From: Brevundimonas sp. UBA5713
GTDB lineage: Bacteria; Pseudomonadota; Alphaproteobacteria; Caulobacterales; Caulobacteraceae
Assembly (NCBI RefSeq): GCF_002419815.1
Contig: NZ_DIGV01000027.1
Coordinates: 1-41,476 of the forward strand
Direction: 5' to 3'
DNA length: 41,476 nt
Below the pieces are notes generated by a model. The model was not told where the DNA came from, did no database searches, and saw nothing but the letters and a program-made list of their open reading frames with translations. Position 1 is the first letter of the stretch. Every line of letters begins with the position of its first letter. The position numbers and the translations under genes are program-made. Below, one piece after another: positions 24,412 through 32,379 of this stretch.

Positions 24412-25953
24412 TCAGGTGCCGGCGCTGTCGGCCCAATAGCGGTCACGCAGCAGGCGTTTGTAGAGCTTGCCGGTATCATGGCGGGGCAGTTGGGCCATGA
24501 AGTCGAAGCGGCGCGGGGTTTTGACGCCGCTGAGCCGCTCGCGGGTCCAGCTTTGCAAGGTGGCGGCCAACTGGGAACGGGTGTCTGGACAGTCTGTCCA
24601 CTCGGCGGGCTGGATTACAGCCACCACTTGCTCGCCCATTTCAGGGCAGGGCGCGCCGACCACGGCCACATCGGCCACAGCGGGGTGCTGGATCAGCAGG
24701 TTCTCGATCTCCTGCGGATAGATGTTCACGCCGCCGGAGATGATGGTGAAGCTCTTGCGGTCGGTCAGATACAGGAAGCCTTCTTCGTCGAGGCGTCCGA
24801 TATCGCCCAGAGTGGACCAACCGTGGCGGTTCAGGCTCTCGGCGCTTTTGTCAGGATCGTTGTGATAGGCGAAGGTGCGGCCATCGGAGAAATAGACCTG
24901 ACCCACAGTGCCGGTGGGCACCTCCTCGCCGTCGTCGTCGCAGATGCGGACACGGCCCAGAACGGCGCGACCGACAGAGCCTTTGTGGGACAGCCAGTCA
25001 GCAGAGTTGATCATGGTCAGGCCGTTGCCCTCGGTACCGGCGTAGTATTCGACCAGAACCGGACCCCACCAGTCGATCATGGCTTCCTTGACGGGCACGG
25101 GGCAGGGGGCGGCGGCGTGGAGGGCCAGCTTGATGCTGGAGACATCATAGGACAGGCGCTTGTCGTCCGGCAGTTTCAGCATGCGCACGAAATGGGTGGG
25201 CACGAACTGGCCAGCGGTAACGCGGTGATTGGCGATGGCCGATAGGGCCAGTTCGGGGTCGAACCGTTCCATGATGATGGCGGTACCGCCCAATCGGTGC
25301 ACCGCCATGGTCCAGCGCAGCGGCGCGGCGTGGTACAGCGGCGCGGGCGACAGATAGACGGTCTGGTCATTGATGCCGAACAGGCCTGCGGCCATCTGGG
25401 TCAGGGTGTCGGGGACCAGAATGTCATCGGTCTCGAACGGCAGGGCGATGCCCTTGGGACGACCCGTAGTGCCGGACGAATAGAGCATTTCGATACCGGC
25501 AGACTGATCCGGCAGGGGCGTCGGATCCTGGCTGTTCGCCAGCGAATCCCATGCAGGCAGACCGGCCAGCGGCGCGCCGTAGGCATAGGCTTTGACAGTA
25601 GGGGCGGCGGACAGGTTCAGGTCCCGGGCTACCTCGACCTCGGGGGAGACGATGAGGACGCGGGCGTCACAGTCGTTGAGGATATAGGTCAGCTCTTCGG
25701 TTGTCAGGCGGCTGGAGACACAGACGTAACGCAGGCCTGCGCGCTGGGCCCCCCACACCAAGGGGATGAAACCGATCACATTGGGCAGACAGATGGCCAC
25801 TGTGTCGCCACGCTGGAGGCCAGCGGCGCGCAGGGCGCGGGCATTGCGGTTGGAGAGGGCGTCCAGCTGGGCATAGGTCAGGGACTGACCGGAGCCTGCC
25901 ATGATCAGGGCGGGCTTGTCCGGCGCGGTTCGGGCATGGACGGACGGGTGCAT
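24412..25953 (-). CDS. AMP-dependent acyl-CoA synthetase (first of two)
   Basis: The 513-residue ANL-superfamily enzyme has the P-loop YSSGTTGRPKG (158-168), the YYAGTEGNG motif, DIGRLDEEGFLYLTDR (hinge aspartate and following Arg) and catalytic lysine K496 in LPRHDTGKLYKR. It activates a carboxylic acid to its CoA thioester through an acyl-AMP. It opens the operon that continues (94 bp later) with the APH-type kinase and acyl-CoA dehydrogenase, so its product is probably a hydroxyacyl-CoA or its precursor. ATG at 25953 has GGGAGGA 9 nt upstream. A putative island operator lies 22 bp before the start. The acid itself cannot be inferred. Confidence 0.93.
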   Translation of the reverse strand: MHPSVHARTAPDKPALIMAGSGQSLTYAQLDALSNRNARALRAAGLQRGDTVAICLPNVIGFIPLVWGAQRAGLRYVCVSSRLTTEELTYILNDCDARVLIVSPEVEVARDLNLSAAPTVKAYAYGAPLAGLPAWDSLANSQDPTPLPDQSAGIEMLYSSGTTGRPKGIALPFETDDILVPDTLTQMAAGLFGINDQTVYLSPAPLYHAAPLRWTMAVHRLGGTAIIMERFDPELALSAIANHRVTAGQFVPTHFVRMLKLPDDKRLSYDVSSIKLALHAAAPCPVPVKEAMIDWWGPVLVEYYAGTEGNGLTMINSADWLSHKGSVGRAVLGRVRICDDDGEEVPTGTVGQVYFSDGRTFAYHNDPDKSAESLNRHGWSTLGDIGRLDEEGFLYLTDRKSFTIISGGVNIYPQEIENLLIQHPAVADVAVVGAPCPEMGEQVVAVIQPAEWTDCPDTRSQLAATLQSWTRERLSGVKTPRRFDFMAQLPRHDTGKLYKRLLRDRYWADSAGT

Positions 25954-25974
25954 GGCGACGATCCTCCCCTCAGA

Positions 25975-26003
25975 TAATCGTTCTAATTAAATGTATAAGT
26001 AAT
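25975..26003. promoter_or_regulatory. Putative operator of the island motif, upstream of the first AMP ligase
   Basis: On the minus strand 25975-25989 reads TAATTA-GAA-CGATTA, a variant of TTA-N6-CGATTA. Adjacent to it, 25987-26003 reads TTAA-ATGT-ATAAGTAAT on the plus strand. The pattern TTAA-N4-ATAAGTAAT recurs at 33529-33545 between two acyl-CoA dehydrogenase genes. The block lies directly before the Shine-Dalgarno of the ligase gene, where a repressor would block transcription. Confidence 0.45.
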
Positions 26004-26010
26004 TTCGGGG

Positions 26011-26049
26011 AGAAAGAAAGACGGGCCACGACACAAGGCCGTGACCCGT
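26011..26049 (-). terminator. Rho-independent terminator after the third TonB receptor
   Basis: On the minus strand ACGGGTCACG pairs with CGTGGCCCGT (one G-T pair) around a 9-nt loop, followed by CTTTCTTTCT. It lies 16 bp past the receptor stop codon and separates the receptor from the downstream ligase operon, which therefore needs its own promoter. Confidence 0.82.
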
Positions 26050-26064
26050 TCAGAGGGGGATGTA

Positions 26065-28518
26065 TCAGTAGGCGTAGGACAGATTCAGACCAAAGGTCCG
26101 GGGCTTGCCAGCAAAGCGGACGGCAAGGTTGGCGTTGGACGAAACGGACGTCCAATAATACTCGTCGGTCAGGTTGCGGCCCCACAGGTTCAGTTTCCAT
26201 TGGCCGTTGAGGTCGTAAAGACCGATGGAGCCGTTCAGCGTGCCGAAGGAGTCGATCTCGAACAGCGGACCTTCGGACAGGTCGGACGCGGTGTCCGACT
26301 GCCAGCGGTAGTTCAGTGTGGCCTGTAGGCCCAGACGCTCGTTGATCGGCGCATCATAGTTGGCGGTGATGCTGGCCTGCCATTCGGGGCTGTTGGGGAA
26401 GGGAATGTCGTCATAGACCTGTGGCAGGCCGTTGGCGTTGGTGCCGTGATAGTCGATGACCTTGGTGGTCAGCTTGGTGGCGGCGACATTCACGCTGAAG
26501 GCGTCGGTGACGCGCCACGTGGCCTCGGCATCGATGCCGTAGGCTTCGGATTCAGGCACATTCTGCAGACGACGCAGGGCCGTATAGATCGGGTCGGCGA
26601 AATAGACCGAGATCTGCTTGTCCGTGTAATCGTAGTAGAAGCCCGCCACATTGAACTGGATACGTCCATCGGCCAGTCCCGCCTTGGCACCCAGTTCATA
26701 GGCCAGCAGTTTTTCCTGCATCGCCGGTTCGTTCTGGGTCGAGACATTGGCGGCGTTGATGGGGGTGTTACCGGCCTTATAGCCTTCTGACACCGAGCCG
26801 TAGATCAGGGTGCTGGGCGTGGCCTGCCAGTCGAGGCCAAGGCGCCAGCCGACGTTTTCCTCGTCAATCTCGTGGGTGCCTTCGGCGAAACGTTCGAGAG
26901 CCGGATTGTAGGTGTTGCACTCGTTCATGCCGATGGTCGGGGCAAAGACGCCGCCGAACAGGTTGAAGATCAGGGCGCGGTTCACGACGTTGACGTTGGG
27001 CAGCATGGAGCCGTTATTGTCGGCCGAGCAGCCGACATAGGTCTGGCGGTCGTTCGTCCAGCGCACGCCGGTGGTCAGGTTCAGCGTGTCGGACAGCTTC
27101 CATTCGCCGTGGGCGAAGACCGACTTGGTGTCGGCGTTGATGCGGCCAAGATCGCGATAGCCCCGGAAGGCTCCGATCATGTCCTGTGAGGTATGGCCCA
27201 GAGAGTTGAACGGCGTGCCCAGCAGGGTGTTGCCCTGAAAGCGGATCATGGTGACGTTGGCGTTGTCGTTCAGATTGCTGATGTTGTTATCGATCAGCTT
27301 GTCGTCCGCATAATAGGCTCCGATCAGCCATGTCAGCCTTTCGGTCGTCCCCTCCAGTCGCAGTTCCTGCGAGAAGGATTTGGCCTCGCCGTCCAGTCGC
27401 TGGACCATGATTTCATAGGGGGCACCGGACCAGTCCGACAGGGCGTTGCGGTCCAGATAGTTATAGCTGGTCAGGGAGACGAGGCGCACGTCCTCGTTGA
27501 AGTCAAAAGTGGTGCGCAGGGCAGCACCAAAGAAGGACGAATCTTCCTTCAGCTCTCCATCGAGGCCCGGAATAGTGCCCACCACGCGGTTGCGGACATT
27601 GCGCGGGGCCCAGCTGGCATCCTTGCCGTGGGATGGGCGGTTGTTGGCCACATAGTTGACCAGACCCGGCGCGTTAAAGGCGGCAAACCGGCCCGGAATG
27701 CCGGGGTCGGTTGCGGGCGTATAGCCGATGGCCTGACCGGTGATGGTGTCGCTGTCATTGGTCCAGCCGGACAGGGACAGATTGAAGGTCAGGCTGTCGG
27801 TCGGCTCCCAATCCAGACGGAAGCGGGCACCGATGCGGTCGACCTTGCCCTGCGTATCGCCGGAAGCCATGTCTTCTTGCCAGCCTTCGCCGGAATATTC
27901 CTTGCGAACGGCCAGGCGCACTCGGGCGCGGTCACTGATCGGACCGGACACGGCGGTTTCAAAGTTGAGGGTCTCGTAGTTGCCGACCTCGATCGAGCCG
28001 GTGGCCTCGAACTCGTGGCTGGGGGCGTTGGTGATGAAGCTGACCAGACCGGCAGTGGTGTTGCGGCCATAAAGCGTGCCTTGCGGGCCTTTCAGGACCT
28101 CCACGCGGCCGATGTCGAACACCGGCCCCGACAGCATGAAGGGATAAGCATAGGCGACCTCGTCGACATAGGAGCCGACAGTGGACGTGGACGACAGGTT
28201 GATGGTGTTAAAGCCGATGCCGCGCAGGGTGTAGATCGGCACGCCGTGATAGCCCTGCGTCACCGTGAAGGAAGGGGCGACGATGGTCAGGTCTTTCACA
28301 TCGGTGACCTGAAGGTTGTCCAAGGCCTCGGCGCTGAAGGCCTGAATGCCCATGCCGACAGAGTTGATGCTCTGCTCGCGGCGCTGGGCGGTCACGACGA
28401 TGTCGCTGACCGCCGTGGGGTTGGTTTCGGGTGCGTCCTGCGCGGTGGCGGTGGACGTCCATAGGGTCGCCAGAGCGGCCCCGGCTAATAGGATCGACTT
28501 GTTCCCAATGTGACGCAT
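26065..28518 (-). CDS. TonB-dependent receptor associated with the catabolic island
   Basis: The 817-residue protein has a signal peptide (KSILLAGAALATLWTSTATA, cleavage before QDAPE), a TonB box SDIVVTAQRREQ and a plug with VGMGIQAFSAEALDNLQVTDVKDL, YTLRGIGFN and VEVLKGPQGTLYGRNTTAGLVSFITNAP. Its barrel ends NLAVRFAGKPRTFGLNLSYAY. It belongs to the AQRRE-type receptors that in sphingomonads and Caulobacterales lie beside aromatic, steroid or terpenoid degradation genes. It is different from the two receptors at 1.2-7.5 kb. A good Shine-Dalgarno (GGAGG) precedes the ATG. It is divergent from a LuxR-type regulator with a shared 205-bp promoter region. Uptake of the island's substrate is inferred from position. 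Confidence 0.95.
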   Translation of the reverse strand: MRHIGNKSILLAGAALATLWTSTATAQDAPETNPTAVSDIVVTAQRREQSINSVGMGIQAFSAEALDNLQVTDVKDLTIVAPSFTVTQGYHGVPIYTLRGIGFNTINLSSTSTVGSYVDEVAYAYPFMLSGPVFDIGRVEVLKGPQGTLYGRNTTAGLVSFITNAPSHEFEATGSIEVGNYETLNFETAVSGPISDRARVRLAVRKEYSGEGWQEDMASGDTQGKVDRIGARFRLDWEPTDSLTFNLSLSGWTNDSDTITGQAIGYTPATDPGIPGRFAAFNAPGLVNYVANNRPSHGKDASWAPRNVRNRVVGTIPGLDGELKEDSSFFGAALRTTFDFNEDVRLVSLTSYNYLDRNALSDWSGAPYEIMVQRLDGEAKSFSQELRLEGTTERLTWLIGAYYADDKLIDNNISNLNDNANVTMIRFQGNTLLGTPFNSLGHTSQDMIGAFRGYRDLGRINADTKSVFAHGEWKLSDTLNLTTGVRWTNDRQTYVGCSADNNGSMLPNVNVVNRALIFNLFGGVFAPTIGMNECNTYNPALERFAEGTHEIDEENVGWRLGLDWQATPSTLIYGSVSEGYKAGNTPINAANVSTQNEPAMQEKLLAYELGAKAGLADGRIQFNVAGFYYDYTDKQISVYFADPIYTALRRLQNVPESEAYGIDAEATWRVTDAFSVNVAATKLTTKVIDYHGTNANGLPQVYDDIPFPNSPEWQASITANYDAPINERLGLQATLNYRWQSDTASDLSEGPLFEIDSFGTLNGSIGLYDLNGQWKLNLWGRNLTDEYYWTSVSSNANLAVRFAGKPRTFGLNLSYAY

Positions 28519-28723
28519 ACCGTTCCTCCCATGGTGCGATGACTTTGGTCACCGTCGTTTTGAAGCGGAGGTCGTTTCGAAGCGGCTGGCCTTGTCCGGT
28601 CCGGAAATCGGCACGGGACAGTACTGGCGTATCCATTTCGCACGACGCCGTTATTAGTTGGACGATTACATAGAGCTTGTCGGTCTTGAACCTCTCAGTA
28701 ATGATAGGGCCGAGGGAGAGCGT
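28519..28723. promoter_or_regulatory. Divergent promoter region with island operator (TonB receptor / LuxR)
   Basis: This 205-bp gap separates the receptor and the LuxR-type gene. At 28654-28668 it holds TTAGTT-GGA-CGATTA, an exact TTA-N6-CGATTA match that agrees at 13 of 15 positions with the site upstream of the second TetR gene. A second, unrelated palindrome, TCCGG-T-CCGGA, lies at 28595-28605 nearer the receptor. Both the receptor and the regulator could be controlled from here. Confidence 0.6.
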
Positions 28724-29449
28724 ATGACGGCCAGCGATTTGACCATCTCGGAACGGGCCGCGCGCATCGCGGCGCTGGGTCGCGATGTGGGCTTGCCGCA
28801 GGTGGCGGCGTGGGCGGACATTTCCTCGACCCGTCCGGTGACGGGGCCGGACGGTGAGCCCATTCCCGACATGTTCGACTTTGCCGCCTATGGGCCGGGG
28901 TATTGGCGACAGCCCGATCTGACGCTGCGCATGGGCATTTTCGCCATTGTGCGGCAGATGGCCGAACCGTTTTTCTTTGCTGACGGGCAGGTGGGCAGCT
29001 GGCGGAGCATTCCGCTGGACGAGAGTTTGATCGAGCAGATTGCGGCCTTTGATACGCGGCTGCGGTGTTCGGTCGTCTGTCCGGTGCATCTTCCCGGCAG
29101 TGTGATCGGGGCTGTGGTCTATGCCTCGGAAGACCTGCTGGACGTGGAGGCGGTGTTTGACGCGCATGCGGCGCGGCTACAGGCCGAGGCCCTGCAATTC
29201 ATAGCCCTGTGCGACGAGCATCATCGCGGCCGCGATCCTATTCGGGCGGTTAAGCTGACACGGCGCGAGATCCAGTGTCTGAAACTGGCGGCAGGCGGAA
29301 AGACGGATTCCGAGATTGGCGTCATTCTGGGGCTATCGACGCCGACGGTGCGGTTTCACCTGAAGAATGCAGGCGAAAAACTGGGGCGCACGGGACGTTT
29401 GCGCATTGTCCAGCAAGCCGCGTCTCTCGGATTTGTCAGCACAAGGTGA
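28724..29449 (+). CDS. LuxR-family transcriptional regulator (solo, no LuxI seen)
   Basis: I start at the ATG 28724 (GAGGGAGAG Shine-Dalgarno), giving 241 residues. The C-terminal HTH (178-241) is of the LuxR/FixJ type, LTRREIQCLKLAAGGKTDSEIGVILGLSTPTVRFHLKNAGEKL split over its helices. The N-terminal 170 residues fit an autoinducer-binding-like sensor domain (GYWRQPDL, PFFFADGQ, CPVHLPGSVIGAVVYAS) but could bind another small molecule. No acyl-homoserine-lactone synthase is in the window. It is divergent from a TonB receptor and directly upstream of a ligase/dehydrogenase operon, and a lux-box-like palindrome follows its stop codon. A role as sensor of the imported substrate is inferred. Confidence 0.9.
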   Translation: MTASDLTISERAARIAALGRDVGLPQVAAWADISSTRPVTGPDGEPIPDMFDFAAYGPGYWRQPDLTLRMGIFAIVRQMAEPFFFADGQVGSWRSIPLDESLIEQIAAFDTRLRCSVVCPVHLPGSVIGAVVYASEDLLDVEAVFDAHAARLQAEALQFIALCDEHHRGRDPIRAVKLTRREIQCLKLAAGGKTDSEIGVILGLSTPTVRFHLKNAGEKLGRTGRLRIVQQAASLGFVSTR

Positions 29450-29456
29450 TCTCACC

Positions 29457-29472
29457 CTATCGGATGCGATAG
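29457..29472. promoter_or_regulatory. lux-box-like palindrome upstream of the second AMP ligase
   Basis: CTATCG-GATG-CGATAG is a perfect 6-bp inverted repeat fitting the CT-N12-AG pattern of LuxR-type operators. It lies 7 bp after the stop of the LuxR-type gene and about 75 bp upstream of the ligase gene. Control of the ligase operon by the neighbouring LuxR protein is inference. Confidence 0.45.
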
Positions 29473-29486
29473 TTGCCAAGCGCCGC

Positions 29487-29501
29487 TAATCGGGCAGTTA
29501 A
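29487..29501. promoter_or_regulatory. Putative operator of the island motif, upstream of the second AMP ligase
   Basis: On the minus strand this reads TTAACT-GCC-CGATTA, an exact TTA-N6-CGATTA match. It lies 45 bp before the ATG of the ligase gene and 14 bp downstream of the lux-box-like palindrome, so the two may integrate two regulators. Confidence 0.55.
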
Positions 29502-29545
29502 TCCATCTCATGGCCCCGTAAGAGGGCCGTCAGGGAGGACTACCG

Positions 29546-31156
29546 ATGGCGCTTGTGCAGGCCGACACCGTTGTATCCGACATTGACTATGACGCCATGC
29601 CGACGCTGGGGGACATCCCGCGTCACTATGCGCGCACGCGGCCGCACAAGGTCGCCAGTGTGTTTGAAGGGCGCGAGACGAGCTGGGCGGAACTGGACCG
29701 TCGGACCAATCGTGTGGCGCGCGCCCTGATCGCCGAAGGGGTGGAGCGCGGCGACAGGATCGCCTTTGTCGGCAAGGGCTGTGACGAGTTTTTCGAGATT
29801 TACTTTGGTGCGGCCAAGGCGGGGGCGGTGACCGTTCCGATCATATGGCGTTTGGCTGCACCGGAAATCCTCCATATCGCGTCCGACTGCGAGGCGCAGG
29901 TGCTGTTCGTGGGGCCGGACCAATATGATCGCCTGCCGGAGTTCGCCGAGAAACTACCGGCGGCCAAGATCGTGACTCTGGAGGACGGCGCGCCGGACTT
30001 TGCTCGCTTTAGCCAGTGGCGCGATGCGCAAGAGGACAGCGATCCGCGTGTCGAGGTCGATCCCCAGGATGTCTGCCTGCAGCTATACACCTCTGGCACC
30101 ACGGGCCTGCCCAAGGGTGTGATGCTGAGCCATTTCAACATGGTCGGTAACCGCACCATTCCCGACGGCTTTGCACATATGGATTGGTCGCGCTGGGAAG
30201 CGGACGACATCAATCTGGTGGCCATGCCGCTGGGCCATGTCGGCGGAGTGGGCTGGGCCACTGTCGGCTATTTCAACGGGGCCAAGAATATCATCCAGCG
30301 GGAGTTTATCCCCGATCAGGTGCTGGATGCACTGGCAGCGGGGATCAGCAAGCTGTTTGTGGTGCCGACGGCGCTACATATGCTGCTGTTGAACCCGCGT
30401 GTGCGCGAGATCGACTACAGCCGTCTGCGCTATATCCTCTACGGGGCTTCTCCGATTGCGTTGGAGTTGTTGAAGCAGGCGACCGAAGTGTTCGGCTGTG
30501 GCTTCTGCCAGCAGTACGGCGCGACCGAGACGACGGGCACAATCGTCTTCCTGCCGCCCGAGGACCACGACCCCAATGGCAATGCGCGCATGCGCGGGGC
30601 GGGCAAGCCTATGCCGGGGGTGGAGCTGAGGATCGTCGCCAAGGACGGCACCATATTGCCGACCGGCGAGATCGGGGAAATCCAGACGCGTTCGACCTGC
30701 AATATGGTGGGCTATTGGAAGCGCGAGGATGCGACGCGTGAGGCGGTTACCGATGACGGCTGGTTCGCCACGGGCGATGCCGGATATCTGGACGCCGACG
30801 GCTATCTCTACATCGCCGACCGCTTCAAGGACATGATCTGTTCGGGAGCTGAGAACGTCTATCCCAACGAGGTCGAGAACGCGATTTTTGGCCATCCGGC
30901 GGTGCTGGAGGTGGCGGTGATCGGGGTGCCGGACGAGAAGTGGGGCGAGGCGGTCAAGGCCGTGGTGGTGCTGAAGCCCGGAGCCGAGACGATCGAGGAC
31001 GATATCATCGCCTATGCCCGCGAACGGATCGGCGGCTACAAACTGCCCAAGTCGGTGGACTTCATTCCGGCCCTGCCCAGAAACGCGACCGGCAAGGTGC
31101 TGCGCCGCACCCTGCGTGAGCCCTATTGGGCTGGACGCGAGCGGCAGGTGAACTGA
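29546..31156 (+). CDS. AMP-dependent acyl-CoA synthetase (second)
   Basis: A 536-residue ANL enzyme with P-loop YTSGTTGLPKG (181-191), the adenine motif QQYGATETTG, TGDAGYLDADGYLYIADRFKDMI split over the hinge, and catalytic lysine K517 in LPRNATGKVLRR. The overall pattern is that of medium/long-chain fatty acyl or bulky-acid CoA ligases. The Shine-Dalgarno AGGGAGGA precedes the ATG. It is followed after 9 bp by an acyl-CoA dehydrogenase, so activation and first dehydrogenation are cotranscribed. It is distinct from the ligase at 24412, implying two acid substrates or two stages. Confidence 0.94.
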   Translation: MALVQADTVVSDIDYDAMPTLGDIPRHYARTRPHKVASVFEGRETSWAELDRRTNRVARALIAEGVERGDRIAFVGKGCDEFFEIYFGAAKAGAVTVPIIWRLAAPEILHIASDCEAQVLFVGPDQYDRLPEFAEKLPAAKIVTLEDGAPDFARFSQWRDAQEDSDPRVEVDPQDVCLQLYTSGTTGLPKGVMLSHFNMVGNRTIPDGFAHMDWSRWEADDINLVAMPLGHVGGVGWATVGYFNGAKNIIQREFIPDQVLDALAAGISKLFVVPTALHMLLLNPRVREIDYSRLRYILYGASPIALELLKQATEVFGCGFCQQYGATETTGTIVFLPPEDHDPNGNARMRGAGKPMPGVELRIVAKDGTILPTGEIGEIQTRSTCNMVGYWKREDATREAVTDDGWFATGDAGYLDADGYLYIADRFKDMICSGAENVYPNEVENAIFGHPAVLEVAVIGVPDEKWGEAVKAVVVLKPGAETIEDDIIAYARERIGGYKLPKSVDFIPALPRNATGKVLRRTLREPYWAGRERQVN

Positions 31157-31165
31157 GGCAGCTGC

Positions 31166-32359
31166 ATGCGTGATACCCCCCAAGAGGCGCAGTTTCGCGC
31201 CGAGGTCCGTGACTGGGTGCGGGCGAACCTGCCGCCCGACATCAAGGATGCGGCGCGGCGTGCGACCAGTGTCTTCATCGAGGCCCCGATCAGTCTGGCG
31301 TGGCAGAAAATCCTGCACACCAAGGGCTGGGTCGCGCCGTCGTGGCCGGCCGAGTATGGCGGGCCGGGGTGGGACGAACGCCGTCAGCATATCTTTATGG
31401 AAGAGTGTGTGCGGGCGGGGGCACCGACGCTGGCCCCCATGGGGCTGAAGATGGTGGGTCCGTGCATCATGCGGTACGGCACGCCCGAGCAGAAGGCGCT
31501 GTATCTGCCGCGCCTTCTGTCAGGCGAGGACTATTGGTGTCAGGGCTACTCCGAGCCGGGGGCCGGATCCGATCTGGCCAGCCTGTCGCTGAAAGCCGTG
31601 CGCGATGGCGACGACTATGTGCTGAACGGGTCCAAGATCTGGACCACCCACGCCCACTTTGCCAACCGCATGTTTGCGCTGGTGCGGACCAGTCGGGACG
31701 GCAAGCCGCAGGCGGGTATCAGCTTCCTGCTGCTGGATATGGATGCGGCAGGGATCACGGTGGATCCGATCATCACCCTTGCTGGCGATCACGAGCTGAA
31801 CCAGGTTTTCTTCGAGGATGTGCGGGTGCCGGTCGCCAACCGTCTGGGCGAAGAAAATGCCGGATGGACCGTGGCCAAATATTTGCTGGAGTTCGAGCGG
31901 GCCAATGCGGTCGGCCCGGGCCTGCGCGGCATGGTCGAGGAGATCGCCGCCATGATGGCTGTTGCACCGGACGGCGAGGGCGGAGTTCTGTCGGACCACG
32001 CTGAATGGCGAGCCGATCTGGGCCGCGCGGCGGCGCTGGTGGATTCGGTGGAAGCCGCCGAAGACAGTGTGCTGGCGGCGATTGCGCGCGGCGAAAACCC
32101 CGGCGTGGCATCATCCATGCTGAAGGTGCGCGGCACAGAAGCACAGCAGGCGCTGCAACGTTTGGCGGTGCGCGTGGCAGGGCCATATGCCTGTGTGCAC
32201 GCCCCCGCTGTCCAGCAGGCGGGTGTGGACGCGCCTGTGGCCAGTATAGAGGTGTTGCTGGCCAGCGCCCGATATATGAATGGCCGTGCCGCCTCCATCT
32301 ATGGCGGGTCCAACGAAATCCAGCGCGGGATTATTTCGCGGCAGGTGCTGGGGCTTTAA
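31166..32359 (+). CDS. Acyl-CoA dehydrogenase, possible large subunit of a heteromeric enzyme
   Basis: The 397-residue protein has WVAPSWPAEYGGPGW, the flavin/substrate motif YSEPGAGSDLASL and GSKIWTTHAHFANRMF. The C-terminal SIYGGSNEIQRGIISRQVLGL has glycine where straight-chain enzymes carry the YEGT catalytic glutamate. This pattern occurs in actinobacterial-type FadE proteins that form alpha2beta2 enzymes acting on steroid or branched acyl-CoAs, with the base elsewhere. It is cotranscribed with the ligase at 29546. The convergent gene at 32380 encodes a shorter, degenerate dehydrogenase that could be its partner. The terminator overlaps its stop codon. Confidence 0.92.
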   Translation: MRDTPQEAQFRAEVRDWVRANLPPDIKDAARRATSVFIEAPISLAWQKILHTKGWVAPSWPAEYGGPGWDERRQHIFMEECVRAGAPTLAPMGLKMVGPCIMRYGTPEQKALYLPRLLSGEDYWCQGYSEPGAGSDLASLSLKAVRDGDDYVLNGSKIWTTHAHFANRMFALVRTSRDGKPQAGISFLLLDMDAAGITVDPIITLAGDHELNQVFFEDVRVPVANRLGEENAGWTVAKYLLEFERANAVGPGLRGMVEEIAAMMAVAPDGEGGVLSDHAEWRADLGRAAALVDSVEAAEDSVLAAIARGENPGVASSMLKVRGTEAQQALQRLAVRVAGPYACVHAPAVQQAGVDAPVASIEVLLASARYMNGRAASIYGGSNEIQRGIISRQVLGL

Positions 32360-32376
32360 CAGCCCCTTTTCCTTTT
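32350..32376 (+). terminator. Rho-independent terminator overlapping a stop codon
   Basis: GGGGCT-TTAAC-AGCCCC followed by TTTTCCTTTT. The stem begins in the last codons of the acyl-CoA dehydrogenase gene and the TAA lies in the loop. It ends 4 bp before the convergent dehydrogenase gene. Confidence 0.9.
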
Positions 32377-32379
32377 AAA

